Assembly: GCA_027625915.1 (NCBI GenBank)
Contig: JANTQA010000047.1
Coordinates: 12,710,001 to 12,774,000 of the forward strand
Reading direction: 5' to 3'
DNA: 64,000 nt
From: Anaeramoeba flamelloides
Taxonomy: Eukaryota; Metamonada; Anaeramoebidae
Within the stretch, counting starts at the first letter, position 1, and every line of letters begins with the position of its first letter. The notes under the pieces were generated by a model. That model saw only the letters and a program-made list of their open reading frames with translations, was not told where the DNA came from and did no database searches. Both the position numbers and the translations under genes were made by a program. This document shows positions 9,343-21,104 of the stretch, piece by piece.

Positions 9343-12096
9343 CTTAGAAATCTTAAATCTTTTAAAAAGAAATTCAACTAATCAAAACTCAAATAATAGA
9401 TTTTTAACAACTTGTTGTTTTTCATTTTTCTACCATAAAAAAATTTTTTTTTTACGAATTTTTTTTTTATTTTTGAAGATAACCAAAAAAATCTTTGTTA
9501 TATTTCGATTTTTTTTACAATTGAGCTGAAATTCAAAAAAATCATTTAAAAATATCATTTTTTATTGATTTAAAATTGAATTTTCAAATGATGAAAAACA
9601 ATCCACGATGAAGTTGAAGATTTTTTGTTGAAATTTTGAAATGGGAAATTCTATCAAAAATATAAATAAGTGTTGGAGAAAAAGTTCATTAGAATATTAT
9701 AGGTTCACATTTTTTTTATAAAATGGGTTTAACTTGTTTTTGAATAATAATTTATAGACTCAATTATCCCCATTTTGTTTTAGTAAAAGATAAGAAAAAA
9801 AGATAAAAAATGAAAAAGAAAAAATAATTTATATCAAGTTAAAATATAACAAATTACCATGGCTTAAGGATTACAATCCCTGAAATTTGAAAAAAAGATT
9901 ATCTTGTGTTGTTTGTTATCACTTGTTAATTTGTTTCTTAGCTGATCGATCTTGTACTTGGTATGGATTTTAATAGTGGTTCAATATGACAATTTTTTAC
10001 AATTTATTTTTTTTAATTTCCGAAATCCAAATTGAAGAATGTAAGATTAATTGGCTGGAACTTAAGTTATAAAAGAATGTGGTTTGAAGGCCGTTGATTG
10101 AAATTTTTAATTAGGTTTGGTTTTATTGGAACTTTTAAAAAAGTTTATTTTTTCATATAGTTAATTGGCAAAAAAGTAAATCAACATTCTTTTCTAGAAC
10201 CTAAAATTCATAAGTTATTCTTGAACACCTATCAATCTATTAATCTTACACTCTTCAATTTGGATTTCGGAAATTAAAAAAAATAAATTGTAAAAAATTG
10301 TCATATTGAACCACTATTAAAATCCATACCAAGTACAAGATCGATCAGCTAAGAAACAAATTAACAAGTGATAACAAACAACACAAGATAATCTTTTTTT
10401 CAAATTTCAGGGATTGTAATCCTTAAGAAGTTGTAAAAATAGGAAAAATTATTTTGAAATCTAGTACTGTTTCATTAAATATCGATATATTGACTCAACT
10501 GATTAAATAAAAAATAGATCAAAAAATAAATTGAAACAAAATTCTTTATTAAAATATTTTAATCATAGAAGATTTTTATCAGAAAGATTAAAGATGATTT
10601 TTTTTCTTCTCTTAAAAAAATTTATTTTTGATAATTATTTGGTGTATCAATGAATTTATAAATATTTTCTTTTTCAATGGATTATGAAAAAAAAAAAATA
10701 ATTTAGTTTACTTAAATGAAACAATATGTAAATGAACCCATTACTAATTTCCAAATTAGAAATGATAATAATCTCATTTAGTTTTAAAAAAATCAAGAAG
10801 ACATATATACATATAACCTAGCAATCTAGAGTTTTATGAACTATTGGAAATTAATTTTCTGATTTTTTTTCCTTTTTTCTTTGTTTGAATTCTCTTTATA
10901 TTGGAAACAAGTTACAAATGAAAAAAATCAAGTAGTTACTTGTTCATATATAGATACTGAAATACAACAATATAAGTATCTTGAAAAATAAAAGTAAAGA
11001 CAAAAAATATCAAGAATTAAAGCAAAAGCTAGAAAAAAAAGAACATCGAAAGACATCATTTGAAACCTCTGTCCCAGAATAAACTTCCATGAATAACCAT
11101 CAAATTCAAACTAAATTACTAAATGGTATTGTGGCTGTGTTTTTGGAACTTCTTAATTAAACAAATTCTTCTATTTTTTCATTTTTTATCAATTTTTGAT
11201 TATAAACACATTAAAGCTCAATTATTTCCATTCTTCTTTAATTTTTACCGTTTTTTTTTATTCTTTAATTTTTTTTTTTGCAAATTTTCAACCACAAATA
11301 TCATTTGGATATGTCTATTCAAATGGATAATCGATGAAATCCATATTTAACACTTAAACCACCTGCCAGAAATTTAAATTTAAGTAGATCTATAATGTAA
11401 TGAACTCTTTTTTTAAATAACAATAAAATGAGTTTTTTTGTTATTATTTAATTTTTGAATAACTAAAATATTTTCTTTTTTTCTAATTATAACTCTTTGA
11501 TTTGCAAACAATTTTTTAAATGAAATTACCTTTTAGATTTTAAATGTAATAAATCCGAAATATTTACTCTCTCGTAAAAATATAACATTAAATTTACCTG
11601 TTTTTTTTTTTATTTTCTTTTTATTTTAATAAATAAAAAATATTGGGCCTTAGAGTTTTTATATTTTAATAAATACAGTGTTCCAATTTTTTACTTTTAT
11701 TTATTTATTTATTAATATTTTTATAAATTTTAAAATCATTAATGAAAAAAAAAAAAATGAAATAAATTTAAATTTAAATCGTAATATTTCTTATATTTGC
11801 CTTACAAAAATTATAATTTTTAAATAAAAATAATTTTAAAGAAAAATGAAACATTAATTTGATTATTGTTTTTAGAATAAGAATTTTTTAAAGAACTTGA
11901 TAAAAAATAAAAATAGCTGTGATAAAAATATAATAAATGGTCTGTAAAAGAACTTAAAAATAGATCGAGAAAGAAAAGATAAAATGAGGTAGAGAAAGAG
12001 AGAGAGAGAAAGAAAGAAAGGATAAAATGAAGAGACAGCGAGAGAGGAAAGCAATTTAAATAACAAGAATTTTTTGTTTCATTCCTGTAAAAAATA
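8452..12096. other. Long AT-rich spacer
   Basis: No supported gene in about 3.6 kb. It contains the fold-back element at 9864-10426, homopolymer runs (A near 9318-9342) and a GA-rich simple-sequence stretch near 11990-12050. ORFs at 11123-11350 and 11820-12125 are Phe/Leu-rich products of T-rich DNA. Confidence 0.55.
9864..10426. mobile_element. Fold-back element with 186 bp inverted arms
   Basis: The left arm (9864-10049) and right arm (10241-10426) are near-perfect reverse complements, separated by about 190 bp of unrelated sequence. Termini are TTAAGGATTACAATCCCTG, so TTAA sits at both outer ends, which would fit a TTAA target site as used by piggyBac-type elements. No ORF is present, so it is non-autonomous. 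High arm identity suggests recent movement or ongoing homogenisation. Confidence 0.8.
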
Positions 12097-12293
12097 TTAG
12101 TCAGAGAAAGAAAAATTGAAACCAAAATTATAACCTTTTTTCTCTTTCAGATTGAAACAATCAATATCTGCAGATATACCAACTTTGGTTTTAGGGCAAA
12201 GTGCCATTGAAAATCCCATTGAAGCAATGCCTTTTGAATCGCATTTGAGTTTCAGAGAACTTTTAGTTTTTTTGTCTACTTGTATATTTGCAC
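12097..12293 (-). CDS. VDAC mitochondrial porin, exon 2 (C-terminus)
   Basis: Last coding exon of the voltage-dependent anion channel whose first exon is 15508-16162. It encodes the final beta strands. KGIASMGFSMALCPKTKVG aligns with the GLGYTQTLKPGIKLT region of animal VDAC, and the end (KKGYNFGFNFSFSD) with the closing strand HKLGLGLEF. The acceptor CTAATAG ends at 12294 and restores the Gly codon split after its first base. The two exons sum to 283 residues, the usual VDAC length. Confidence 0.88.
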
Positions 12294-15200
12294 CTATTAG
12301 CAATTTATATATTTTTTATTTTTATTTGTTTATTTTATGAATAATCAAAATAGCATACAAATTATTAATTTAAAGAATTTAAGATCCTAATATTTAAATT
12401 TATTAATCCTATATTGAATATTTTTTATTTCCAAAATTTATATTTGCCATTCAATTTTTCATTTTTTTTTTACTTAAAAGTTAATAGAGAAATTTATCAA
12501 TGTGATTTTTCATTAAAAGTATACTTATTAAAAAACAAGTTTTAATGTTATTTGAAATTTGAAAATGAAAAGCAAATTTCAGATTTAATATTGTTTTTTT
12601 TTTCTTTGTATTTTACTATTTTCATTTTCGAATTCATAATTATAAAATTTTGAGTTTAATAATAATTTTTTATTTACAATTTATAGAAAAAACTCAACCC
12701 TTTCATGAATCAATTAAAAATGAAGATTATATTTTTCCAAGAATTTGGTTCTTCCTTCTTATTCTTTTAGATAGAATTAATTTTTTTTTAATTTTAATTT
12801 AAGGGGTTTGTAAATTTTATTTACCCCCCTCCCCCAAATGTAATAAAGTACTTATTTATACAAGGATAACAATTAAACCCGATACGCAACTCCATTTATC
12901 AACATTAGAGAAATATGAGTTATCATTTTTAAAAGAATTCTTTTTTTTTTAAATAAGAATTACCACAAAAAAGATTTTGATCCTTTTTTTGTTTGGATTT
13001 TTTAGGATCAAAAATGAAAAAGAAGAATTTGTAAAACCATTTTTATTTTTATGAATTCTCTCTTTTAGTGAATTCTGATAGTTTTTATAAACAGATGAAA
13101 TTTAAATTTAATCTTATTTTGAAAATACCATAAAAATAAAAATCAAATATTAAATCCATGAAGATCAGAAAAAACTGTTCTTTTCTTTTATTTTCAATTA
13201 TTTATTAAATTCCTTGGAATTTAAATGATCAAGTAATATTTTTTTCAATTATTCAAAGTATTTTACATCTGTAAAATCGATGAATTAATTTTTTACTTTT
13301 TTTATTATATATGTAATTTTTCCAAATAAACCAAAATTTTAGAAAACTAAATTAATTTTCAAATACTTCTATTGAAAATGTCTATAAATTCTTTGAATCT
13401 GAAGTCTCAAATTTAATAACTTCAAAATTCTCTCCTAACCAGTTTAAATATTTTTATCTTCTTTTATAACATTGAAACCTTTACAATAAATGAAAAAGTT
13501 AAAAAATTAAGACATCGATTTTTGAACATGTTTAATAATGCACTGCTATTATTAAAATAATTACTTTCAGAATATTTATATTTTTTATTTATTGATAATT
13601 ATTAATGGAAAAATGTTTTATTTCAAAATATTAAAAAAATTAATAAATAATAGTTAAACCTATTTATACTTTTAATCTTTGGGTTATTATTAATTCATTG
13701 AAAGAATTAAAGATTGTTATTATTTGTTGATTTAAAAATATTAAAATTAAAAAGTATTTCTTTAAGTTATAAGTTGAATTTTACATGTTTTGAAAAAAAT
13801 TATTTTGAGACAATTATTAATTTAATCATTTGATTATTTTTCTAATATTTTTTTTCTAAAACAAAAAGAAAAAAATGATTAGTAATCTAATTCTTATAAA
13901 GTAATTATATTTTTTATTCCATGTTTAGAATAATTATTGTATTTTTTTTTGGAAATTAAGTTGATTTTTTAAACTTAAATATTATAGAACTTAGTGTTTT
14001 CATTTTTAAAGTGTATTTTTTATCTTGAGTTATTCCAAAATACAATTGTTTTTATTTTTTAAAGCATATTTTTGTACACCTTATAAATAGAAAATAAGAG
14101 TTTTTTCTTCATTTAAGTAAATAATTTTTTTGAAATAATTTCAGAAATAGGTTGGATTTTGAACTTTTTGGAAATGAAAAAAATGGATCAAAACTTTTAA
14201 AAACAATAATCCATTTCTGAAAATACTATTACAGTAAGTTTGGCATTCAAGTAATTAGTTTTTTACTTTGTTTTTAAATTTAAAGATGCAATATTTTTTT
14301 TTTGAGTTTGTTATTTAATTAACTTGATTATTTTTTTATGGTTACTAGTACATTAACAGTATTAAGTGAGAAAAATTTTCGCTCGATCTTCTTTTTTGTT
14401 ATTATTCATTTTTATTTTGAAAATCTAGTATTCAGACTGGAAAAAAAAAAAAAGATAACTAATATGAGTTGATACTTTATCATTTATTATGAAACTAGAA
14501 TGATAAAAACAAATTTTCACTGATTTATGAAAATAATGATTGCTGCAAAACAAAATAGATAAAAAAGTGTCAATGTTTTCCCATTTAAGGGGCCAGTTAT
14601 TAAGGTGAAAAATAATTTTTTGATATGGAAAAAAAAATTTTGAAATTTTTTATCAATGCCTAATAAAAATCAAAAATTAATCAATAAATGAAAAAACAAT
14701 AGATCAATCTCGAAAAATTAACAATCAAAAATAAGGATATTTTTAGGAAAAAGTGCCAAAGTATCAAACCCAACTTAAAAATTTGAATGGATGAATTAAT
14801 AATTTTGAAAACATATATGTTGATTTTGAAGTGTTGATCTTTGGACTTTTTGAAATCTTGAAGATTTTTTCCTTTTCATTTTAAAAAATTGATTTATTTT
14901 GATCTCAAAATGATATAAAATGCCTACTTTGTCAAATATAAGTTACAAAATAACCACAAATTTGATTAAATAGGATTAAATTGATTGTTTACTTAATGAA
15001 AACAATTTGTTAAATTGAAGAAATTTAACCCTTTGGAAAAATAAAACAAGAAAACGATTTATTTTTTTTTTAATTTTTGGATTTTTTGAAATTGAAAATT
15101 CCATTCAAACTTTTTTTTTATAATTGAATTTTTTGCCAAAGAAATCCTTTTAAACAATTTTTTATTTGTTTCTTTGAATTTTTCAACCAATAGAAGAGCT

Positions 15201-15507
15201 ATTCGCAATCTCCTTTTTTGAGTAGTAAACCCACTCTTTGGGTATGGAACAAATCTATGGCAAGTAACTCGACGCTTAATAAATAAATATCAATAAGAAA
15301 CCGAATTTATTTTAAATTGATTATATTCAAACAGTAAAAAAATGAACCAGTCTGGGTTTAAAATTCTCATTTTAAAAAAGGAAAAATATTTTTCGAATGT
15401 TTTACTTTTCATTTTAATAGCTTTTTAATTTGACGTAACTCAAGAAAGAAAAAAGAAGAAAAAAGAAGAAAAAAAAGAGAAAAAAAAAAAAAAAAAAAAA
15501 AATTTAC
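12294..15507 (-). other. VDAC intron (3,214 bp)
   Basis: The donor GTAAAT at 15507 (minus strand) is followed at once by a long T tract and then a CTT-rich stretch; the acceptor is TTGCTAATAG. It holds a family F repeat at 12805-13020 and AT-rich sequence without credible ORFs. The patch 15190-15285 is slightly less AT-rich than its surroundings and unexplained. Confidence 0.8.
12805..13020. repeat. Family F dispersed repeat, copy 2
   Basis: Diverged partner of 4745-4970 with the same ordered landmarks (TTTACCCCC run, AAGTACTTATTTATA, TTTATCAACATTAGAGAAAT, GATCCTTTTTTTGTTTGGAT). It lies in the VDAC intron. Confidence 0.6.
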
Positions 15508-16162
15508 CAAGAGCAAATTTATGTTTTAAATCCTTATAAATCAAAGAACCTGTTGCAGCAAATTCAAATCTATCTGAGCACTTGTGATAAAGAGATCCTT
15601 GGACTGATTCCAAGAAATTTTGGCTTGAGAATGTTAAATCTAAATTCTTATGAGCAAAATTTATGAGTGGTGTGAATTTTGGTTTTTTGTAACAAACGCC
15701 ATGGATTTTAGTTCCAAACATGAGTGGTCCAAGAGACAAAATGATATTACCTTCACCTTGGCAATCAAACAAGTTCTGTTTTAATCCAATTGCAACAAAG
15801 TTTTTGATGACTGTAGCACTAACGGAACCTTTTTTGTTACATGAGACATTAAGAGCAATATTTGCGCATTCAGCAATTTTTGGAGAGCTTGCAGTAAACG
15901 TACACATGCGATCGCTTGTAAGTTTTAAACCATAGCTTCCATAGTTACTTGAATATTTTGTGGAAATGGAAGTATCAAGAGGGCAACAACAACATGAACA
16001 TTTACAATTCTTACAAAGTTTGGCAGTTCCAGTAAAGACGAAAGGTCCCTGTTTATGGGTAACGGATGTTCCAATTATTTTTGAATTTCCTGTTCCTAAA
16101 ACTGATGAAGCTTTTTTTCCTAATGAAGAATATAATTTTGCTTTTTGACAATAATTAAACAT
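15508..16162 (-). CDS. VDAC mitochondrial porin, exon 1
   Basis: Encodes residues 1-218 plus the first base of the next codon. VDAC is the beta-barrel metabolite channel of the mitochondrial outer membrane, or of a mitochondrion-related organelle. The N-terminus YSSLGKKASSVLGTG matches the YADLGKSARDVFTKG helix of animal VDAC. Later, FLESVQGSLYHKCSDRFEFA aligns with the GSIYQKVNKKLETA strands, and the exon ends in KFALG, equivalent to RFGIA. An unusual feature is the cluster C50, C53, C55 and C57-C60 where beta strand 2/3 is expected; VDACs normally have few cysteines. Start: the only suitable ATG, at 16162. No signal peptide, as expected for a barrel imported through TOM/SAM. Confidence 0.9.
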
Positions 16163-19100
16163 TTTGAAGACAAAGGGTGAAAGGAAAAAAATAACAAGTC
16201 GGAAAAAATTTATCAGTCAAAATCAGAAAATTTTTTCCAGTTTTTTGACCCAATAAGGACGCAAGGTCAAAACCAAGTTGTGAAATACAATACAAATTAC
16301 AAACAAAAAAGTCCTTAGAATCTCTTTTTCGTTCATTAAATTGTTTTTTTTTGGGCGATTGGTGGTTTTTGTACTGTTTTTTTAGATTTTTTTTGCCCAA
16401 TTCTCAATTCTCAATGGTTATATGAATTATCAGACTTTCTTGTGGTATAGTAGCAAAAAAAATACTGGTCATGAAAATAAATCCTGTTAAGATTTTTCAT
16501 TGTTAAGATAAGGACAATTACTGAATAATTTCTTTTTATTAAGAATCAATACGTGATAATTATAACTCAACACTTATTAGAGTGATGGTGAATTAAATTT
16601 AAACTTGTTCAACAGAATATCCAATCAATTAAAAAACAATAATAAAAATTATATTTTTCCAAATTCATAGAAATTCCAAATAAAACTCGGATTGTTTTTC
16701 AAAATGACTAGATCAACTTCGGTTGCCAATATAATTAAATGAATATTCAATAGATATCCCACTTTAATGAACAGTGTGTAGGGTTATTATAGCGTTTATA
16801 ACACATTTTTATAGTTACAAAAAGGATTTTCATCATAAATAAAAGAAATTATTAAAAAAAAAATTACAGATATTAACAATTAAAAACCTTGGCAGGGTTT
16901 TTTTTTCTTCTCTGGTATTTTTTTCAAATCCATAATTTTTCAATTCAGACTCACAATTGTTTTTAAGGGTAGGTATTTTTTCTTAAACTTTATCAAAGAT
17001 TTAACTTTTGAAGAATCAATAAATCATATTGAACCAAAATTTTCTAAAATTATTTTGATTTTTTTATTAAATATTCTAAAAAACTATAAAGAACCGATTA
17101 ATAAATTTATTTTAAATTAACAAAAAGATTTCTGAATTGTTTATTTTTAATAAATTTTAAAAAAGTTCAAAAGTTAAAGACTTGATAAAGTTTATAAACA
17201 GCTGAACACCTTTTAATACAGTTGGCTAGTATGAATTATAAAACCTTAACTCAAAATTTTCTAAATAAATCTTAAAACAAACCAATAACTGTAAACCAGA
17301 ATTGACTACCCATCTTAAAAAAATTTCTACTATTTTTTAAAAAATAATTCTAGAAATAATAAAAAAAATAATTAATTTTCTCCCATACATATATCTATTT
17401 TCTCTAAAAAAATCGAATACAAAAAAGAATTTAACATATCAATTTTATTCTTAATATTGTATTTCAATTTCTACTCAATTATTATAAAATCCAAAATACC
17501 AATTAATTTTTATTTATTTTTTATTTAAGAAATTTAATTTAACAAAAAAAAGATAAAAATATTTAAAAAATGAATTTATTATTGATTTAAGAATCATTTT
17601 TTAGTTTAATTTGTTCAAATATTTTTCAATATTTAATGTTTTATGTTGAATAATTAACTAAATTATAAAAATCCTCTCAAATATCGTTTTTTTTTTTTTT
17701 CTTGTAATTTTTTTTTACTTCTTATTATTCTTTTACTATTTGTTTCATTTAAAAAAGTCCCAATTGAACTCAATTATAATAAATATATACTTATCTATTT
17801 ATTGGTGGAAGAAGTGTAAATTACACTATAAATGCCCTTGTACTTAAATCTCCTCAAAAGTAATTTAATCATAAAATTATAGATTTCATGATTTTTCAAT
17901 AGTAATATATACACACCTAATTTTTTTGATGTTAAAAAAGCCAAAAAGCAAAAAATTGGAAAGGAAAAAGGAACAAAGAAAAAAAATAATATAAAAAATA
18001 AAACGAAATTTAAAAAAGGTTGATAAGAAGCAATTCCTAAAAAACCAATACGATCTTTAATTAAGGACTCCAAAAATCACAGCGAAATATTTTATTATTC
18101 TTTAAAGTTTTAAAAAATTCATTTTCTAATTTAATAATACTGAAAAAAATTACAAAAAATTATTAATTTTGTAAATTTTTTTTCTTAACAGCTGTTTTAA
18201 ATTATTTGAAGAATAATCTAACAATCTAACACATTTTTGGAAAAAAAAAAAACAGATCTTGAATATTTTGTATATAATAAGACCATAATCAAATATTTTG
18301 ATGAAAATGTATTTGAAATATTCCTGAAAATACCAAAAAATTGAAAATTCGCTAAAATTTTTAACCATTATAAAACTACTTTTGAAGATACTTTGAGGGT
18401 CAGATATATATGGTTAAGTGTAAAATAACAATTCTACTTTAAGGATTAGTAGTATTCTTTAAAAATAAAATGGAATCTTGTCAAGATCTTGATTTTTTTT
18501 TTTTTTTTTGAATATTCTGTTTTGACTTATGAAATCGATGAGTCAACCTCATTTAAACAATTTATTAATTTGCTCCACTTTTTTGAAAGTTAAAATTTAC
18601 ATGTTTCAAATATAAAACGAAAAAAAGTAACATATTATTTTATTTCACAATTAAGTTTATTCTTAAAAATGGGATAACATATTTTTCCTTTTAAGTTGGA
18701 AAATATTGATTTCAAAAGCAAATTTTTTATTTAGTTTCTTTTTCTTTGATTAATATTTCAATTCAAATTCCAGTAAATAAAATTATTGGGGTAAAGGCGA
18801 TTTAATGAATAAATATTAGAGAGAATTTTAATAAAATTTATCAATTAAATTGAGATCTATTAAGCAAAAAAATTTTATTCTTTAAGGTTTTAAAAAAGTT
18901 ATTTTCTGATTTTCAAAAAATGAAAATAAATTGCAAAAAAATTTGTTAACAAATTGTTTGGCCATATTCAAAAGAATCCTTATAACAATTCAATTCATTT
19001 TTGGCAGAAAAAAAAAAATGATTTTGAATTTTGAGGATAAATTAATTTATTCCCCAAATATCTTCAAGAAAATTTTATTTTGAAAAAATCAAATTTCATA

Positions 19101-19643
19101 TTAAAATAAAAAACACATTTTATGAATAAAATATTAAATTGTGAGAAATTTTTTAAATGTTAAAGGTTAAAACTATCCTTATCAGAGTAATACTAATATT
19201 TTTCAATATATTTAATAAAAACAATTTTTTGTTTATCCAAAAGATTATCTCAAAAAAGTCAAAAAAAAATTCTATTCATTAATATTTATTATTATAAAGA
19301 CTATTTCTAATGCAGCAGTGATTAAAATCACCATAAACAGTTTAAAAACTTTAGATAATTTTAGAAATCAAATCAATTTAATATATTTTCTATGTGATAA
19401 AAAAAAATGGAAAAAAAAAATTTGATCTAACTGAAAAAATATTCTTTTGTTGGTTTCGAAGTTAGATCAGAATGTTTATATTTTATCTACAAAATTATAA
19501 TTACAGAATATCACCAATAACATATTTGTAAAAATTTACCCTGTTTCCGTTAAAGAATGATACCTAAAAAAATAAAAAAAAAAAAAAAAAAAAAGAATTT
19601 TCATTTTTTAATCGAAAAATGGTTGTATGTCTCTCATTATTTA
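16163..19643. other. AT-rich spacer between VDAC and the hydrolase gene
   Basis: About 3.5 kb. The first few hundred bases upstream of VDAC must contain its promoter and 5' UTR, but no element stands out. Two minus-strand ORFs (17795-18073, 18150-18368) are hydrophobic. The 5' part of the first has a protein-like peptide (SLIKDRIGFLGIASYQPFLN) but no family could be named. A family G repeat occupies 18460-19240. Confidence 0.5.
18460..19240. repeat. Family G dispersed repeat, copy 1
   Basis: Roughly 780 bp that is collinear, with heavy divergence, with 57480-58200. Shared landmarks in order are ATCTTG.CAAGATCTTGAT, CTGTTTTGA(C/T)T, a TTATTCTTTAA(G/A)GTTTTAAAAAAG stretch and AACAAATTGTTTGGC / AACAAATTGTTTCGT. 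No ORF; edges are approximate. Confidence 0.5.
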
Positions 19644-21104
19644 TTAAAAATCAAATTTAGAAGCAAAGGAATGAATTAATAAAAACCCAGTTTTGTCAAA
19701 CAATACATGAAGTTGTAACATTCTTTCATGCACAAACAATTTTCTAATCATTTTTTTATCCTGAAACCAAACACCTGTCCGTTCCCAATCCACTTTATCG
19801 AGTCTTCCCAGCATTTTAATATAATAATTTTTAAATTCATCATCACCAAAATAATTTTTCTTTATTATATCATCCTCACGGAATCTGAATTCTTGCAAAT
19901 CATTATTAGAAATAAAAAACCTATTTTTCAAATTGTCATCATCTTCATTTTCACTATCAGATCTGCTGTTTATATTGATGGTTTTAGTTTTGCTTTCAAT
20001 ATCTTCTTCTTCCCTTTCAAAAAAACTTGAAGTGATACCGAAATTTTCAAGATCTTCATCATTACTTTCCAAATTATCCAAAAAAGAATAATATTTTAAC
20101 GACAATCGTTTCTTTTTCTTCTTCTTGAGTTTATTATTTTGGTTTCTATGAATTTTCTTCTCCTTTTGCTTCTTCTTCTTCTTCTTCTTCTTCTTCTTCT
20201 TCTGCTTCTTCTTTTTTTTATTTTTGTTATTAAATATTTTCACACGTTTAAGTTGTCTCCCCAATTTGACTTTCAGTTTATCATTCTCTCTACAAGCAGG
20301 AATAATTAAAGCTGTTTCAAATCCGACTTTCCAATCAAATAATAAATTGCCATAAATTCCCCGGTGCTGAAACAACCGAAGCGGTTTCAAAAACTCTTTT
20401 GAAGTCATCTTAACCAACAGTGGCTCATCACCCTCCTTTGCATCTGTAAGAGTTAGCTCATTACACGATTTCCCGAAGCTGATCGCAACTTTATTAAACA
20501 GTTTGTCAAAATAATTCTTGGACTCAATTTTTCTTGCGCCAAGGTGTGGGGTGGCAAATGTGACTAGGTTCTTACAAACGATATGGTTCTTTGTAAACCA
20601 ATTTTCTTTGTATAACAAATATAAAGCATAACGAACAATCAAGCCCCCTAAGCTGTGGCCAATTATCGAAAAATAAGTTGGCTTTTGGCCGATAATTATA
20701 TTTTTTTGGAAATTGCTTTTTGTTGATTCAAGATCAAGATTTTCATCATGATCAAGAGAATCAAGTTGGTTAATAATGGGGATTCTTTCTTGATGTTTCT
20801 CATCGGTTCTATTTTTCTTATTCGTTTTTGTTTTTGTTTTTGTTCTTCTTTGGTTAAGTCGTTCAGATTTTTTCTTGTCTTGATAATAATAAGAAGCAAG
20901 AACAAACTCTTTTTTGATTTCGTTAGCAAGCCGTAAGCCACACACAGATATGCTTGACAAAGATTTTGTGAATCTGTTTGACTGAGAAATGATAATTGCA
21001 ACATCCTTGTTTTTCTTTTTGGCATAGCCAGCAAGAATCTTTTGAAGATTGTGATGATTTTTAGGAAGACCCCCTAACCCATGAACAGTAAAAATAATAT
21101 GCAT
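19644..21104 (-). CDS. DUF676-type serine hydrolase (lipase-like), 486 aa
   Basis: Single-exon alpha/beta-hydrolase of the DUF676 (putative serine esterase) family. The N-terminus MHIIFTVHGLGG gives the first beta strand and oxyanion HG (residues 8-9). GHSLGG at 149-154 is the nucleophile elbow with Ser151. ATPHLGA at 184-190 is the family signature after the following strand. The catalytic acid and histidine are not certain; a late LLIHSF near the C-terminus could supply the His. Relatives act on membrane lipids or acylglycerols; the substrate here is unknown. Two low-complexity inserts break the fold: a Lys/Thr/Gln-rich stretch (about residues 76-110) and a long poly-Lys stretch (about 295-335). 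No signal peptide. TTTATT at 19640-19645 is a possible reverse-strand AATAAA overlapping the stop. Confidence 0.85.
   Translation of the reverse strand: MHIIFTVHGLGGLPKNHHNLQKILAGYAKKKNKDVAIIISQSNRFTKSLSSISVCGLRLANEIKKEFVLASYYYQDKKKSERLNQRRTKTKTKTNKKNRTDEKHQERIPIINQLDSLDHDENLDLESTKSNFQKNIIIGQKPTYFSIIGHSLGGLIVRYALYLLYKENWFTKNHIVCKNLVTFATPHLGARKIESKNYFDKLFNKVAISFGKSCNELTLTDAKEGDEPLLVKMTSKEFLKPLRLFQHRGIYGNLLFDWKVGFETALIIPACRENDKLKVKLGRQLKRVKIFNNKNKKKKKQKKKKKKKKKKKQKEKKIHRNQNNKLKKKKKKRLSLKYYSFLDNLESNDEDLENFGITSSFFEREEEDIESKTKTININSRSDSENEDDDNLKNRFFISNNDLQEFRFREDDIIKKNYFGDDEFKNYYIKMLGRLDKVDWERTGVWFQDKKMIRKLFVHERMLQLHVLFDKTGFLLIHSFASKFDF

Noticed and set aside
9860-9880. GATTACAATCC word considered as part of a tRNA or box element
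   Set aside because: It is the inverted terminus of the fold-back element and no cloverleaf can be drawn around it.
11990-12050. GA-rich stretch considered as a regulatory element of VDAC
   Set aside because: It lies downstream of the VDAC stop and is a simple-sequence AGAG/AAAG microsatellite.
16155-16400. 81-codon minus-strand ORF just upstream of VDAC
   Set aside because: It overlaps the VDAC start in another frame and has no recognisable features; it is most likely 5' UTR.
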